A stretch of 64,000 bases of DNA from the NCBI GenBank assembly GCA_902785945.1, contig CADAAR010000014.1, forward strand, positions 1-64,000, given 5' to 3'. This DNA comes from an uncultured Prevotellaceae bacterium (GTDB lineage: Bacteria > Bacteroidota > Bacteroidia > Bacteroidales > Bacteroidaceae). The translations under genes were made by a program, and so were the position numbers. The stretch's first letter is position 1; each line of letters begins with the position of its first letter. Positions 52,041-60,558 of the stretch are shown piece after piece. The notes beneath the pieces are model-generated. The model was not told the origin of the DNA. It saw only the letters and a list, made by a program, of their open reading frames with translations, and did not search any database.

Positions 52041-52775
52041 TTATTGATAGTCGCGGATGCGGACCTCTATGCCGCTGCCTGCCAGTTTCATCACAGCCTG
52101 TGTAACTGGTGTCTGGCTGTAGTGATAAGGAAATACCACTTTGGGCTTGATGGTCTTGGCTGCCTTCACCAACTGATCGACAGTCATGGTGTAGGGCTGA
52201 TTGCAAGGCAGGAAAGCAATGTCGATATCCTTGATGGCTTCCATCTCTGGGATATCCTCTGTATCGCCAGCAATGTAGATGCGCAAGCCGTCGAGGGTGA
52301 GGATATAGCCGTTATCACGACCTTTGGGGTGGAACTGTGTGCGACCTTCTGTATAGTTATAGGCAGGAACAGCCTCGATCTTGATATCGGGTGCATAGAT
52401 GATGCTGTCGCCATTATTCAGCGGAATGCTGTTGCGGAACATGTTATAAACGGCATTGTTGGAATAGATGCTTGTAGCTGGCGTGCGTATACTGGTGATG
52501 GCCTCACGGTCGAAATGATCCTTGTGCTCGTGGGTAATCAGGATGATGTTAGCCTTGGGAAACTGGTTGTAATCAGTCGTGGGCTGAACACCAAAGCCTA
52601 CAGGGTCAACCTGTATCTCCGTGCCGTTGTAGTTGATTTCCATACTGGCGTGCTTGATGCACGTAATGGTTACTTTCTTGCCGCTCTTGGTGGTAAACTC
52701 ATCCACTTTCTGCGCGGCCTGGCAGCAGGCAAATGACATGACTGCTGCGCAAATTAAGAACAATTGTTTCTTCAT
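52041..52775 (-). CDS. Exported MBL-fold metal-dependent hydrolase (UlaG-like)
   Basis: 244 residues with signal peptide (MKKQLFLICAAVMSFACCQA; the Cys residues allow a lipoprotein reading). The metallo-beta-lactamase fold has ILITHEHKDHFD (H-x-H-x-D-H metal site), a lone Asp in YIAGDTEDIPEM and a final VFPYHY. The short form with these motifs belongs to the UPF0173/UlaG-like group (L-ascorbate-6-phosphate lactonase relatives). Substrate unknown. Convergent to the GH31 gene and 6 bp after a sensor-kinase gene. Confidence 0.88.
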   Translation of the reverse strand: MKKQLFLICAAVMSFACCQAAQKVDEFTTKSGKKVTITCIKHASMEINYNGTEIQVDPVGFGVQPTTDYNQFPKANIILITHEHKDHFDREAITSIRTPATSIYSNNAVYNMFRNSIPLNNGDSIIYAPDIKIEAVPAYNYTEGRTQFHPKGRDNGYILTLDGLRIYIAGDTEDIPEMEAIKDIDIAFLPCNQPYTMTVDQLVKAAKTIKPKVVFPYHYSQTPVTQAVMKLAGSGIEVRIRDYQ

Positions 52776-52781
52776 ATCTGG

Positions 52782-54498
52782 TTATCTGTTTAATTTGACT
52801 ACGAAACGGGCACCTTGCTTATAGCTTGTGTCGAGATTGACGGAACCGCCTAAACGGTTGACAATCATTCTGCAAAGCGGCAGCCCGAGGCCAAGGCCCT
52901 CTTTGAAGGTATCGAGTTTGACGAAGCGGTCGAAGATGGTCTCTGCTTCTTTAGCGGGAATGCCTGTACCCGTATCCTCCATTGCCAGCGTCACCTGCTC
53001 GTCATCGGCACTGGCCATCACGGTGATGCTGCCTTCCTGGGTGTATTTGACAGCATTGTCGAATAATAGGGTGACAACGCGCTTGAGCATCTCCTCATTG
53101 GTCTGAAGACGGAAATCTTCTTCGAGACTGCTCTCAAATTGTAGCTTGATAGTCTTCTTGTTGACCTTGTATTCATTCTCCTGCAGGAAATCGCGTATCA
53201 GGTCGTTGACCTCTACGGAGTCTTCCTTAGCTACACTACCTGGTGCGTTCTCGTTCAATGAGAGTTCCAGCATCTCGTCGATCAGTGACGTGATGAGCTG
53301 GGTGTTCTTCTGCATCATCTCTGCGATGTGAGCCCGTTCTTCTGGTCCAGTCACAAGTTCTGGGTCGGAAATGACCTGTGCAAAGCCGCTGATGATGTTC
53401 AGTGGGGTGCGCACCTCATGGGTGATGTTGCGGATGAAGGCCGACTTCATCTTGTCTGACTCCAAAGCGTGGTCGTAGGCTTTCTTCAACTGGCGCATAT
53501 GACGGCGACGGGAGAAGTGAATGTAGACCAGTGCAGCTACCAACAACATCAACAGGAGTGCTGTAATCATCAGACCGATGGTGAGCTGACGGGCTGAGTC
53601 CCTTTCCATATCATAGATACGCAGCTCTTCACGGATACCCCTCATACTGTTGGCTAGCACCACATTGTTCACGGAATCGCTGGAGCTCATAAACTGGCGC
53701 AACGAATTGTAGGCTTCTTTCCAGCGGCCTGACTGTTCGTAGATCTTCGTGATGGCTTCACGACCCTCATCGCCTAGTTCATTCCTGGCTAAGGCCACCG
53801 CCTCGTCGATCTTTCCCATAGTGGCCAGATAGTATACTTCGATGCTGCGGCCATGAACGGAACTCTTGCCTTCAGCCACGCCCTCCTGATATGCTTTATA
53901 GCCTTCCAGGAATTTGGGAATGTCGCCACTGTTGTAATAGATGAGTGTCCTGCGTGTCTCGATGTCGAACACCCTTTCAGGGGAATATTTCTCTGCGATT
54001 TCCTTGGCTTTGTCGAGCAGCCTTCTGGCTTCCTCAGGATCATCGTCCAACTCCACGTTGACCAGATTCATGTAGATAGGTGGCATACTCTCGTAATAGC
54101 CTGCTTTCTCCATCATGCTGATCACGGTGTTGAAGTTGCGCTTGGCTGCGTCCTTGTTGCCGCAGTAACGGTTGATATGCCCCAACATGTTGTAGGCCAT
54201 GTACATTTCCTTATCGAGGCCTTTCTCTCGCAGTTCGATGGAAAGTTGACGTCCTAGCATATAGGCTTCGAAGATCCTTTGACGGTTCATAAGCGTGCAG
54301 GTCACCCTGTTGCAGCAGGTAGTCCTGCAGCCGTTTGACGGCAGGAAAGAAACGTGCGCTGTCGCCACTGTTGAAACCATGGTGCATGGAATCTCGCAGA
54401 GCCAAATACTCTGGAGACTGCTTATAATCGTCAGCAGCCTTTGCTTGACCTATTGTGAAAAGCATGGTCAATGCCAAAAGGATTGTCTTCGTACCCAT
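52782..54498 (-). pseudogene. TPR sensor histidine kinase, apparently frameshifted near its N-terminus
   Basis: The frame from ATG 54498 gives a signal peptide (MGTKTILLALTMLFTIGQAKA) and the first TPR-like helices (YLALRDSMHHGFNSGD, AVKRLQDYLLQQGDLHAY) but turns to nonsense after ~54290 and stops at 54211. The second frame continues the TPRs from MNRQRIFEAYMLGRQLSIEL (54290) through a membrane segment, HisKA (RNITHEVRTPLNIISGF) and HATPase (LLFDNAVKYT, DTGTGIP, GLGLGLPLC) to 52782. In related kinases these parts are one chain with about ten more residues at the junction, so a small out-of-frame deletion is likely. A restart at 54290 would make a kinase without signal peptide. No regulator gene adjoins. 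A sequencing error is possible. Confidence 0.7.
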
Positions 54499-54524
54499 AG
54501 TTGCGGTCTCTATGATTTTTGTGG

Positions 54525-54532
54525 CAAAGATA
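54525..54532 (-). promoter_or_regulatory. -7 box (TATCTTTG) for the sensor-kinase gene
   Basis: CAAAGATA on the + strand, 27 bp before ATG 54498; no clean -33 box. Confidence 0.45.
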
Positions 54533-54572
54533 CAAAAAAAATCGATACGACCATCATAATTTAAGAAAAATT

Positions 54573-54604
54573 TTTGTTCGTTTGGGAATAATCTGCTATC
54601 TTTG
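54573..54604 (+). promoter_or_regulatory. Promoter of trmO, predicting a leaderless mRNA
   Basis: TTTG (54573-54576), 20-nt spacer, TATCTTTG (54597-54604). The start codon ATG follows at 54611, where transcription itself should begin. Confidence 0.7.
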
Positions 54605-54610
54605 CACCCG

Positions 54611-55300
54611 ATGGAAATATTACCGATAGCCCATTTCCGGTCTCCGTTGAAGTCAAAATTCGGCATCCCTCGTCAGAGTGGACTTGCTGAAAGTCTCATC
54701 GGCAGCATTGTTTTCGAACCACCATTCCGACACATGGAGGCATTGCGTGGTATCGAAGCATTTGACTATCTATGGCTGATCTGGGAGTTCTCTGCCAATG
54801 GCCCATCCTCGGCTCAGAGTCTGACGGTACGTCCTCCGCGATTGGGAGGCAATAAAAGAATGGGGGTCTTTGCCACACGTTCTCCCTTCCGACCTAATCA
54901 TCTGGGGCTTTCTTGTGTTCGCTTCGACAGAATTGAGGAACATCCGACTCTGGGACCAATAATCTATGTGAAGGGCGCTGACTTGATGGATGGTACACCG
55001 ATTTACGACATCAAACCCTATGTGGTCTATGCCGATAGTCATCCGGAGGCTAAGAGCGGCTTTGTGGATCAGACGGCATGGAAATCGTTGGAGGTGGAGA
55101 TGCCTGAACACTTGGCACGTCTTTTTTCACCAGCAGACTTGGAGACCTTGCGCCAGACGCTTTCCTTAGATCCGCGTCCCTCTTATCATGATGATGCGGA
55201 ACGGATCTATGGTATGCCTTTTGGCGATTATGATGTACGCTTCGTTGTGGATGCTGAAGTGGTCAGGGTCGTTGACTGCGTGAGCTTGAGTAAGAAATAG
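54611..55300 (+). CDS. trmO: tRNA (t6A37) N6-methyltransferase TrmO
   Basis: 229 residues starting MEILPIAHFRSPLKSKFGIPRQSGLAES, as in TrmO/TsaA (formerly YaeB). The UPF0066 beta-barrel has FDYLWLIWEFSAN, RPPRLGGNKRMGVFATRSPFRPNHLGLSCVRF (SAM-binding loop) and GADLMDGTPIYDIKPY, then a C-terminal helical domain. It methylates N6-threonylcarbamoyladenosine at position 37 of tRNA-Thr. The TTG at 54602 is rejected because it lies in the promoter's -7 box. The 3' end overlaps the convergent symporter gene by 38 bp. Confidence 0.93.
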   Translation: MEILPIAHFRSPLKSKFGIPRQSGLAESLIGSIVFEPPFRHMEALRGIEAFDYLWLIWEFSANGPSSAQSLTVRPPRLGGNKRMGVFATRSPFRPNHLGLSCVRFDRIEEHPTLGPIIYVKGADLMDGTPIYDIKPYVVYADSHPEAKSGFVDQTAWKSLEVEMPEHLARLFSPADLETLRQTLSLDPRPSYHDDAERIYGMPFGDYDVRFVVDAEVVRVVDCVSLSKK

Positions 55301-56654
55301 TGTCCTCCATCTCTTTGTCGAGCTGTCCTCGCCAAAGATATTTCCTGGTTTCATGCACAATCACGCCACTGAGGCATAGCAGTGAAATCAGGTTAGGTAT
55401 GGCCATTAGGGCATTCATGCAGTCAGCCAGATTCCAGACAATCGCTAAGTTGACAACACTACCGATTAGGACAGCAGTGATATAGATCACTCTATAGGCG
55501 ATGACCCACTTCTTGCCTTTTAAGTATTCCACAGCCCGTTCGCCATAATAGCACCAGCCTAAGATGGTGGAGAAGGCGAAGGTCAGCAGACCGAAGGTAA
55601 GCAGAGGTGTTCCGATGACGGGAATCTTAGAGAAGGCAGCCTTTGTGAGGGTGGCACCATTCTCATAACTGATGTCGGGGTAGGCAATCACGCTGCTTAC
55701 GATGACCATTCCTGTGAGAGCACAGATCACAACCGTGTCCCAGAAGGTGCCACTGGAAGAGACCAGCGCCTGACGTACAGGATTACGCGTCTGAGCGGCT
55801 GCAGCAACGATAGGGGCAGAACCAAGACCAGACTCATTTGAGAAGAGACCTCGTGCAATACCGAAGCGGGCTGCCATCATGACCGTTGTTCCGATGAAAC
55901 CACCACCTGCCGCTTGTGGACTGAAAGCAGAGACCACAATCAACTTCAGTGCCGGCCATAGATAGTCGGCATTCAGACAGAGAATGATGATACAACCGAT
56001 AACATAGAAAAACGCCATGAAGGGAACTAGCATACCACAGACGCGGGCAATGCTTTTCACACCTCCCAAGACCACAGCGCCTGTCATCAGACAGACAAAG
56101 GTACCTGTGATATAGGGCGAAATGCCATAGGTCTCGAAAGTAAGGGTGGCGATAGCGTTGGCTTGTACGGTGTTGCCGATGCCAAAGGAGGCACAGGCAG
56201 TGAAGATGGCAAACAGTACGGCCAGCCATTTCCAACCAAGACCCCGTTCCAATGCGTACATGGGGCCTCCTAACATTTTTCCGCTAGCTGTCTTTGTGCG
56301 GTATTTGATGGCCAGCAGTCCCTCGGCGTATTTGGTAGAGATGCCGAAAACACCCGTCAGCCAACACCATAATACGGCTCCAGGACCACCCAAGGCTACG
56401 GCTGTGGCTACACCGATGATGTTGCCTGTTCCGATGGTGGCAGCCAAAGCGGTTGCCAACGATCTGAACTGTGACACATCGCCGCTTGCATTGGGGTCGC
56501 GTTTTACAGAGAGTCGGATGGCGGTGAAGATCTTTCGCTGTGGGAAACGAAGGATGATGGTTAGATAGATGTGTGTACCTAATAATAATATAATCATCGG
56601 CCAACCCCATAGCCAACCGCTTAATGCTTCCAATATTTGATTGATTCCGTCCAT
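55263..56654 (-). CDS. Sodium:alanine/glycine symporter (AGCS family)
   Basis: 463 residues, 10-11 membrane segments. AGCS signatures: WGWPMIILLLGTHIYLTIILRFPQR at the N-terminus, ATIGTGNIIGVATAVALGGPGAVLWCWLTGVFGISTKYAEGLLA, GLFSNESGLGSAPIVAAAA and a late LGWCYYGERAVEYL. It imports alanine or glycine with sodium. It is followed in the opposite direction by trmO with a 38-bp coding overlap and preceded after 17 bp by two DUF4230 genes, so it may be transcribed with them. Confidence 0.93.
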   Translation of the reverse strand: MDGINQILEALSGWLWGWPMIILLLGTHIYLTIILRFPQRKIFTAIRLSVKRDPNASGDVSQFRSLATALAATIGTGNIIGVATAVALGGPGAVLWCWLTGVFGISTKYAEGLLAIKYRTKTASGKMLGGPMYALERGLGWKWLAVLFAIFTACASFGIGNTVQANAIATLTFETYGISPYITGTFVCLMTGAVVLGGVKSIARVCGMLVPFMAFFYVIGCIIILCLNADYLWPALKLIVVSAFSPQAAGGGFIGTTVMMAARFGIARGLFSNESGLGSAPIVAAAAQTRNPVRQALVSSSGTFWDTVVICALTGMVIVSSVIAYPDISYENGATLTKAAFSKIPVIGTPLLTFGLLTFAFSTILGWCYYGERAVEYLKGKKWVIAYRVIYITAVLIGSVVNLAIVWNLADCMNALMAIPNLISLLCLSGVIVHETRKYLWRGQLDKEMEDTISYSSSRSQRP

Positions 56655-56671
56655 TTTTGTGTCGTATGGTT

Positions 56672-57265
56672 TTATTTCTCGAATTTGATGTCTACGTTTT
56701 TATACCCCATTGAGCGCAGCATTTTCCTGAAACTCTCGCGAGCATTTTCCTCTGCCGTTTGGAGGTTGGTTGGTGTCAGACAGTGGGCTGTCATTTTCCG
56801 ATAAGCCTGTTTGTACAGCGCTTCACGATCCTCAGCCTTCCAGGTGCCACTCTCAAAGAACGATTTAGTACGGGCCTCGTCGATAAAGTTACGGTCCAGA
56901 AGTCCCACCTTAGGCAGTGTCAGGAAGAGGGTATCATTCCGTTGCTGTATCCAACCAGGCTTCACTTGTTGCATGTTGACGCCTAAGCGGAGGGTACCGT
57001 AGTAAATGCGTACCAGTTGGTCGTCTTTGAAGAGACGTTTGCGCGTGGTGTCTACCAGTTCCTCTGTGCTGATGCTCAGAAACTCCCATTCTCCAACGGC
57101 TTTGATGCTCTCTATCTGAGTCGGTGTGAGCTCGATGCTGTCGTCTGCTCCCATTTCCAGACGGGCATCGCCTAACGAGCGGTATAGCCATACTACTAAC
57201 AGGATGACGGCAATAATGGCTACAGCAACGGTGATGCTTCGGATGTTGTCTATCGTTTTTCTCAT
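56672..57265 (-). CDS. DUF4230 membrane-anchored protein
   Basis: 197 residues. One N-terminal membrane segment (about 10-30) then a DUF4230-type domain: a strand-rich region (VGEWEFLSISTEELVDTTRKR, RIYYGTLRLGVNMQQV, DTLFLTLPKVGLLDRNF) and a helical tail (ARESFRKMLRSMGYKNVDIKF). It is a paralogue of the protein encoded just upstream, whose stop overlaps its start (ATGA). Function unknown; a membrane-attached partner pair is likely. Confidence 0.8.
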   Translation of the reverse strand: MRKTIDNIRSITVAVAIIAVILLVVWLYRSLGDARLEMGADDSIELTPTQIESIKAVGEWEFLSISTEELVDTTRKRLFKDDQLVRIYYGTLRLGVNMQQVKPGWIQQRNDTLFLTLPKVGLLDRNFIDEARTKSFFESGTWKAEDREALYKQAYRKMTAHCLTPTNLQTAEENARESFRKMLRSMGYKNVDIKFEK

Positions 57266-57924
57266 GGGATAATCTCTAATAGTTTCTTCAAATCACCAAC
57301 ACCGTATTGCTTACGGTAGGCAATGGTGATGTTCTCTTCCTGATAGCCTAATTCCGTGAGCATTGGTACGAGGATACGGGCAGAGTTCTCGCGGGCTATC
57401 TCGAAGATGCCTAATTGTGGAATGCTTTGGATGATGGCTGCCCGGCCCTGTTGCTCAAAGTTGGTCATCTCGGCATCGCTGAAATGGGCACGTGAGAGGG
57501 CCACATATTCACGAATCTCTTTCTGATTGATCTTAGAACTGGTCATCACCACTTTGGGCTCAGGCAAGAGGATGGTGATCTTGTCGCCTGAACGCTCAAT
57601 GTTCTTCTCAGAGAACTGGCTGAAATCGATATAGGCCTTGAGGGTGGCGTCCATGGGAATGGCAATCTTACGTTCGCCCAAGGGAACTTTGAAGTTGAAG
57701 TCTTTTTGCAGCAGATTACCTCTCAGACGGATCACATCGTCGTGAGTCACAATCTTATGGACTTTGACCTCTGCCGTATAGAGTCGCGAACATTTCTGCA
57801 CTTGCGTAATCAACATCGGCAGTGTGTCGGTAGCCTGATATATGCCACCATCATCAGCCTTTTCACCCTTACAAGCCGAGAGCGCCAATAGGAGTATGGC
57901 CCATATGTAGATGATTCTTTTCAT
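57262..57924 (-). CDS. DUF4230 lipoprotein
   Basis: 220 residues with lipoprotein signal MKRIIYIWAILLLALSAC. DUF4230 domain: CSRLYTAEVKVHKIVTHDD, LGERKIAIPMDATLKAYIDFSQF, DKITILLPEPKVVMTSSKI, then helices and a C-terminal LVPMLTELGYQEENITIAY that parallels the end of the downstream paralogue. First gene of the DUF4230 pair. Function unknown. Confidence 0.82.
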   Translation of the reverse strand: MKRIIYIWAILLLALSACKGEKADDGGIYQATDTLPMLITQVQKCSRLYTAEVKVHKIVTHDDVIRLRGNLLQKDFNFKVPLGERKIAIPMDATLKAYIDFSQFSEKNIERSGDKITILLPEPKVVMTSSKINQKEIREYVALSRAHFSDAEMTNFEQQGRAAIIQSIPQLGIFEIARENSARILVPMLTELGYQEENITIAYRKQYGVGDLKKLLEIIP

Positions 57925-57943
57925 GTTCGTTGATAAATGATGG

Positions 57944-57951
57944 GCAAAGAT
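57944..57951 (-). promoter_or_regulatory. -7 box (TATCTTTG) for the DUF4230 pair
   Basis: CAAAGATA on the + strand, 20 bp before the start codon; the -33 region is not canonical. Confidence 0.5.
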
Positions 57952-58085
57952 AGTAAAAAAATGGCATTTTGCTGAAAGTCAACGCAATTTTTTTCGATTC
58001 CATTAAACTTTTTTGCGGTTTTGGTGTCAAATAGATAGTTGCAAATCAAATAAATTAATTATAAACATTAAAAATTTAACAAAAC

Positions 58086-58619
58086 ATGAAACGAATCGTA
58101 TTGATTATGACAGCCGCTGTACTGATGGGTACAACCGCTATGGCACAAGGTAACAATGGACAGCGTCCGCAGTTTGACAGAACAGAAATGATTAAGCAGC
58201 GCACCGACGCTATGGTTGAGAAGTACAAGCTCGATGCAGACCAGGCTAAGAAGCTCCTGGAGTTGAACACCAAGAATGCTGAGACAATGGGTCCCGGTAT
58301 GGGTATGGGCCGTATGGGCGGTGGCCGTCCTGGTGGTATGGGTGGTCGTCGTGGTGGCGGTCAGGCCGGCCCCGGTGGTCAGGGTGCTCCCCAGATGGGT
58401 GGCGGTGGCTTCCAGATGACTGAGGAGCAGCGCGCTCAGTTCGAGGAGATGCGTAAGCAGAGAGAAGAGAACCAGAAGAAATACGATGCCGAACTTGAGA
58501 AGATCCTGACTCCTGAGCAGTTCAAGAGCTATCAGAAGGATATGGAGGAGCAGCGTGCACAGCGTGGTCGTCGTGGCATGGGTGGCCCTGGCGGCGGTGG
58601 TTTTGGCGGCAGAAACTAA
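58086..58619 (+). CDS. Gly/Met-rich periplasmic Spy/CpxP-like protein
   Basis: 177 residues with signal peptide (MKRIVLIMTAAVLMGTTAMAQ). Two helical segments (DRTEMIKQRTDAMVEKYKLDADQAKKLLEL and EEQRAQFEEMRKQREENQKKYDAELEKILTPEQFKSYQKDM) frame a Gly/Met/Arg-rich middle (MGPGMGMGRMGGGRPGGMGG); a second Gly-rich tail ends the protein. LTPEQFKSY is the LTxxQ motif of the Spy/CpxP chaperone family, and the helix-loop-helix layout fits. The Gly/Met-rich insert is a Prevotella peculiarity that might bind metal or RNA; unknown. No clear promoter was recognised in the 160-bp upstream gap. Confidence 0.72.
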   Translation: MKRIVLIMTAAVLMGTTAMAQGNNGQRPQFDRTEMIKQRTDAMVEKYKLDADQAKKLLELNTKNAETMGPGMGMGRMGGGRPGGMGGRRGGGQAGPGGQGAPQMGGGGFQMTEEQRAQFEEMRKQREENQKKYDAELEKILTPEQFKSYQKDMEEQRAQRGRRGMGGPGGGGFGGRN

Positions 58620-58635
58620 AAAGAAGTCAAAAATA

Positions 58636-58667
58636 TTTGGTTGTTTACTAAGAAAGCACTATCTTTG
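58636..58667 (+). promoter_or_regulatory. Promoter for the DUF4738 lipoprotein gene
   Basis: TTTG (58636-58639), 20-nt spacer, TATCTTTG (58660-58667); start near 58674, leader about 19 nt. Confidence 0.75.
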
Positions 58668-58692
58668 CAGCTGAATCATTAAAGCAAAAGTA

Positions 58693-59253
58693 ATGAAGAA
58701 GCTTGTAAAGATAGTGTTTTTTTCTGTGTTGGCCATGCTTGTTGCCAGTTGTGGCGAAAAGAAGAAGCATGACGATATTATAGCACCGAAAGTAGAGAAA
58801 CCTAAGTTACAGGCGCCCGTTCGTATGCAGGATTATAATCAGACGACGGACGTCAAGTGGCTGAACAAGAATTATCAGGTCGTAGTGAACCGTACACCTG
58901 ATGACAGTCTCCGCATGGTAAAGGATGAAACGGGACAGAAATATGTTGATAACCGTATTTCCTTGCGTATTATCCGTGCAGATGGCAGCGTCTTTTTCAG
59001 CAAGTCATTCACCAAGGCTGCCTTTGAAAGTCTTTTGAATGACGATTATCGGAAAACAGGTATTTTGGAGGGTTTGGTGTTCGACAAGGTAGAGGGTAAC
59101 AACCTCTTCTTTGCTGCCAGTGTCTGTCATCCTCAAACAGATGAATATATTCCGATGGTTGTGTCGGTGAGCAATCTGGGCGATGTAGGCATTAAGCTTG
59201 ATAATCAGTTGGATACGAACGGCGGAAATCTCGGGGAAGATGATGACGAATGA
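58693..59253 (+). CDS. DUF4738 lipoprotein
   Basis: 186 residues, lipoprotein signal ending LVASC. The body matches DUF4738: APVRMQDYNQTTDVKWLNKNYQVVVNRTPDDSLRMVKDETGQKYVDN, RIIRADGSVFFSKSFTKAAF, and an acidic end (GGNLGEDDDE). Found in Bacteroidota as an envelope lipoprotein of unknown function. Its end overlaps the start of the AI-2E-family gene by 11-14 bp. Confidence 0.82.
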   Translation: MKKLVKIVFFSVLAMLVASCGEKKKHDDIIAPKVEKPKLQAPVRMQDYNQTTDVKWLNKNYQVVVNRTPDDSLRMVKDETGQKYVDNRISLRIIRADGSVFFSKSFTKAAFESLLNDDYRKTGILEGLVFDKVEGNNLFFAASVCHPQTDEYIPMVVSVSNLGDVGIKLDNQLDTNGGNLGEDDDE

Positions 59254-60364
59254 CAAGGGCCAGATCACGTTTGATAGTTTCATTCGTGGCGCCATCGGTG
59301 TTCTGATACTGGTGGGTATCGTGATGTTGCTCAACAGGTTGAGTAATGTGCTCGTCCCCTTCTTCCTGGCCTGGCTGATTGCCTATATACTGTTCCCACT
59401 GGTAAAGTTCTTCCAGTACCGTTGTCGGATGAAATACCGCATCTTCGGCATCATTAGTGCCTTCCTGGTGGCAGGACTGGTGCTGACCGTTGTATTCATC
59501 CTGATGATACCGCCAATGGTAGAGGAGAGCATGCGCGTCAAAGATTTACTGATAGCTTATGTCACCGACAATGAAACGGTAAGCAATATCCCCCGTATGA
59601 TTCAGGAATACGTACGCGATCATCTCAGTGCCGACCAGATACAGGCTATCGTCACACAAGACGGTTTCCTGGAAGGCATCAAGGCCACGCTTCCAAAGTT
59701 GTGGGATGTCATTACCCAGTCCATTAGCATCGTGTCGAGTGTGTTCACGCTGACCATGGTAGCGCTCTATACCTTTTTAATATTATTGGATTATGAGGAT
59801 ATCAACCGTGGATGGCCTAATCTGCTGCCTCAGCGTTATCGTGGCTTTGCCAAGCAGCTGGTCAGCGATGTAGAGGTGAGCATGAACAAGTATTTCCGTG
59901 GTCAGGCTTTGGTGGCCTTGTGCGTGGGCATCCTCTTCAGCATCGGCTTCCTGATTATCGATTTCCCCATTGCCGTGGGTTTGGGCATGTTTATTGGTTT
60001 GCTTAATATGGTGCCTTACCTGCAGTTGATAGGTTTTGTGCCGGCCATCCTGCTTGCCATTGTGAAGGCGGCGGATACGGGTCAGAACTTCTGGTTTATT
60101 ATGCTACTGGTGCTCATCGTGTTTGCTGTGGTGCAGATCATTCAGGACACTTTCCTCACGCCGAAGATCATGGGCCATGTTACGGGTCTCCATTCGGCCA
60201 TCATCCTGTTGTCGCTTTCTATCTGGGGTTCATTGCTGGGTATTCTTGGTATGATTATTGCCCTGCCGCTCACCACGCTGAGCATCAATTATTATCAGAA
60301 GTTTGTCATCAGGAAAGAGAAGATATCTGAGGAATTAGCACCTCAGGAATCTGCGGAGTCTTAA
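59240..60364 (+). CDS. AI-2E family (PerM-type) membrane transporter
   Basis: 374 residues from ATG 59240 (59243 also possible; the longer frame from 59198 overlaps the lipoprotein gene more and adds no family sequence). Eight membrane segments with family features: LVPFFLAWLIAYILFPL near the N-terminus, a large periplasmic loop (about 95-150), SIGFLIIDFPIAVGLGMFIGLLNMVPYLQLIGFVPAILLAI and VQIIQDTFLTPKIMGHVTGLHSAIILLSLSIWGSLLGILGMIIALPL. Members export small molecules or act as Na+/H+ antiporters; the AI-2 link is not general. Coupled to the DUF4738 gene by overlap. Confidence 0.9.
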   Translation: MMTNDKGQITFDSFIRGAIGVLILVGIVMLLNRLSNVLVPFFLAWLIAYILFPLVKFFQYRCRMKYRIFGIISAFLVAGLVLTVVFILMIPPMVEESMRVKDLLIAYVTDNETVSNIPRMIQEYVRDHLSADQIQAIVTQDGFLEGIKATLPKLWDVITQSISIVSSVFTLTMVALYTFLILLDYEDINRGWPNLLPQRYRGFAKQLVSDVEVSMNKYFRGQALVALCVGILFSIGFLIIDFPIAVGLGMFIGLLNMVPYLQLIGFVPAILLAIVKAADTGQNFWFIMLLVLIVFAVVQIIQDTFLTPKIMGHVTGLHSAIILLSLSIWGSLLGILGMIIALPLTTLSINYYQKFVIRKEKISEELAPQESAES

Positions 60365-60433
60365 CAAAGTTTAATTCTTGACGGTTCGTACAAGAAAACG
60401 GCAGCTATAATCATAAAAAAAATACAAAGCCAT

Positions 60434-60458
60434 AGTCGGAAGGTCTAATCTTCCGACT
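60434..60458 (+). terminator. Hairpin between AI-2E-family gene and SusC promoter
   Basis: AGTCGGAAG (60434-60442) pairs perfectly with CTTCCGACT (60450-60458), 7-nt loop, then TTTATTATTAT. It ends upstream transcription and also occupies the -33 position of the SusC promoter. Confidence 0.8.
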
Positions 60459-60465
60459 TTATTAT

Positions 60466-60473
60466 TATCTTTG
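60466..60473 (+). promoter_or_regulatory. -7 box (TATCTTTG) for the SusC/SusD locus
   Basis: TATCTTTG, 86 bp before the SusC start. No TTTG at the -33 position, which lies in the hairpin loop; activator dependence is likely, as usual for SusC promoters. The remaining leader is AT-rich with no clear structure. Confidence 0.6.
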
Positions 60474-60558
60474 TAATCGAATTTATGAATAGTTAATAGA
60501 AACTTAGTTTAAGATTTTTACTTTATTATCAACTTAATATCAACCAACTAATTAATTT

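Noticed and set aside
55263-55300. Possible misassembly at the overlapping 3' ends of trmO and the symporter
   Set aside because: Both C-termini look family-like and a 38-bp convergent overlap is biologically common.
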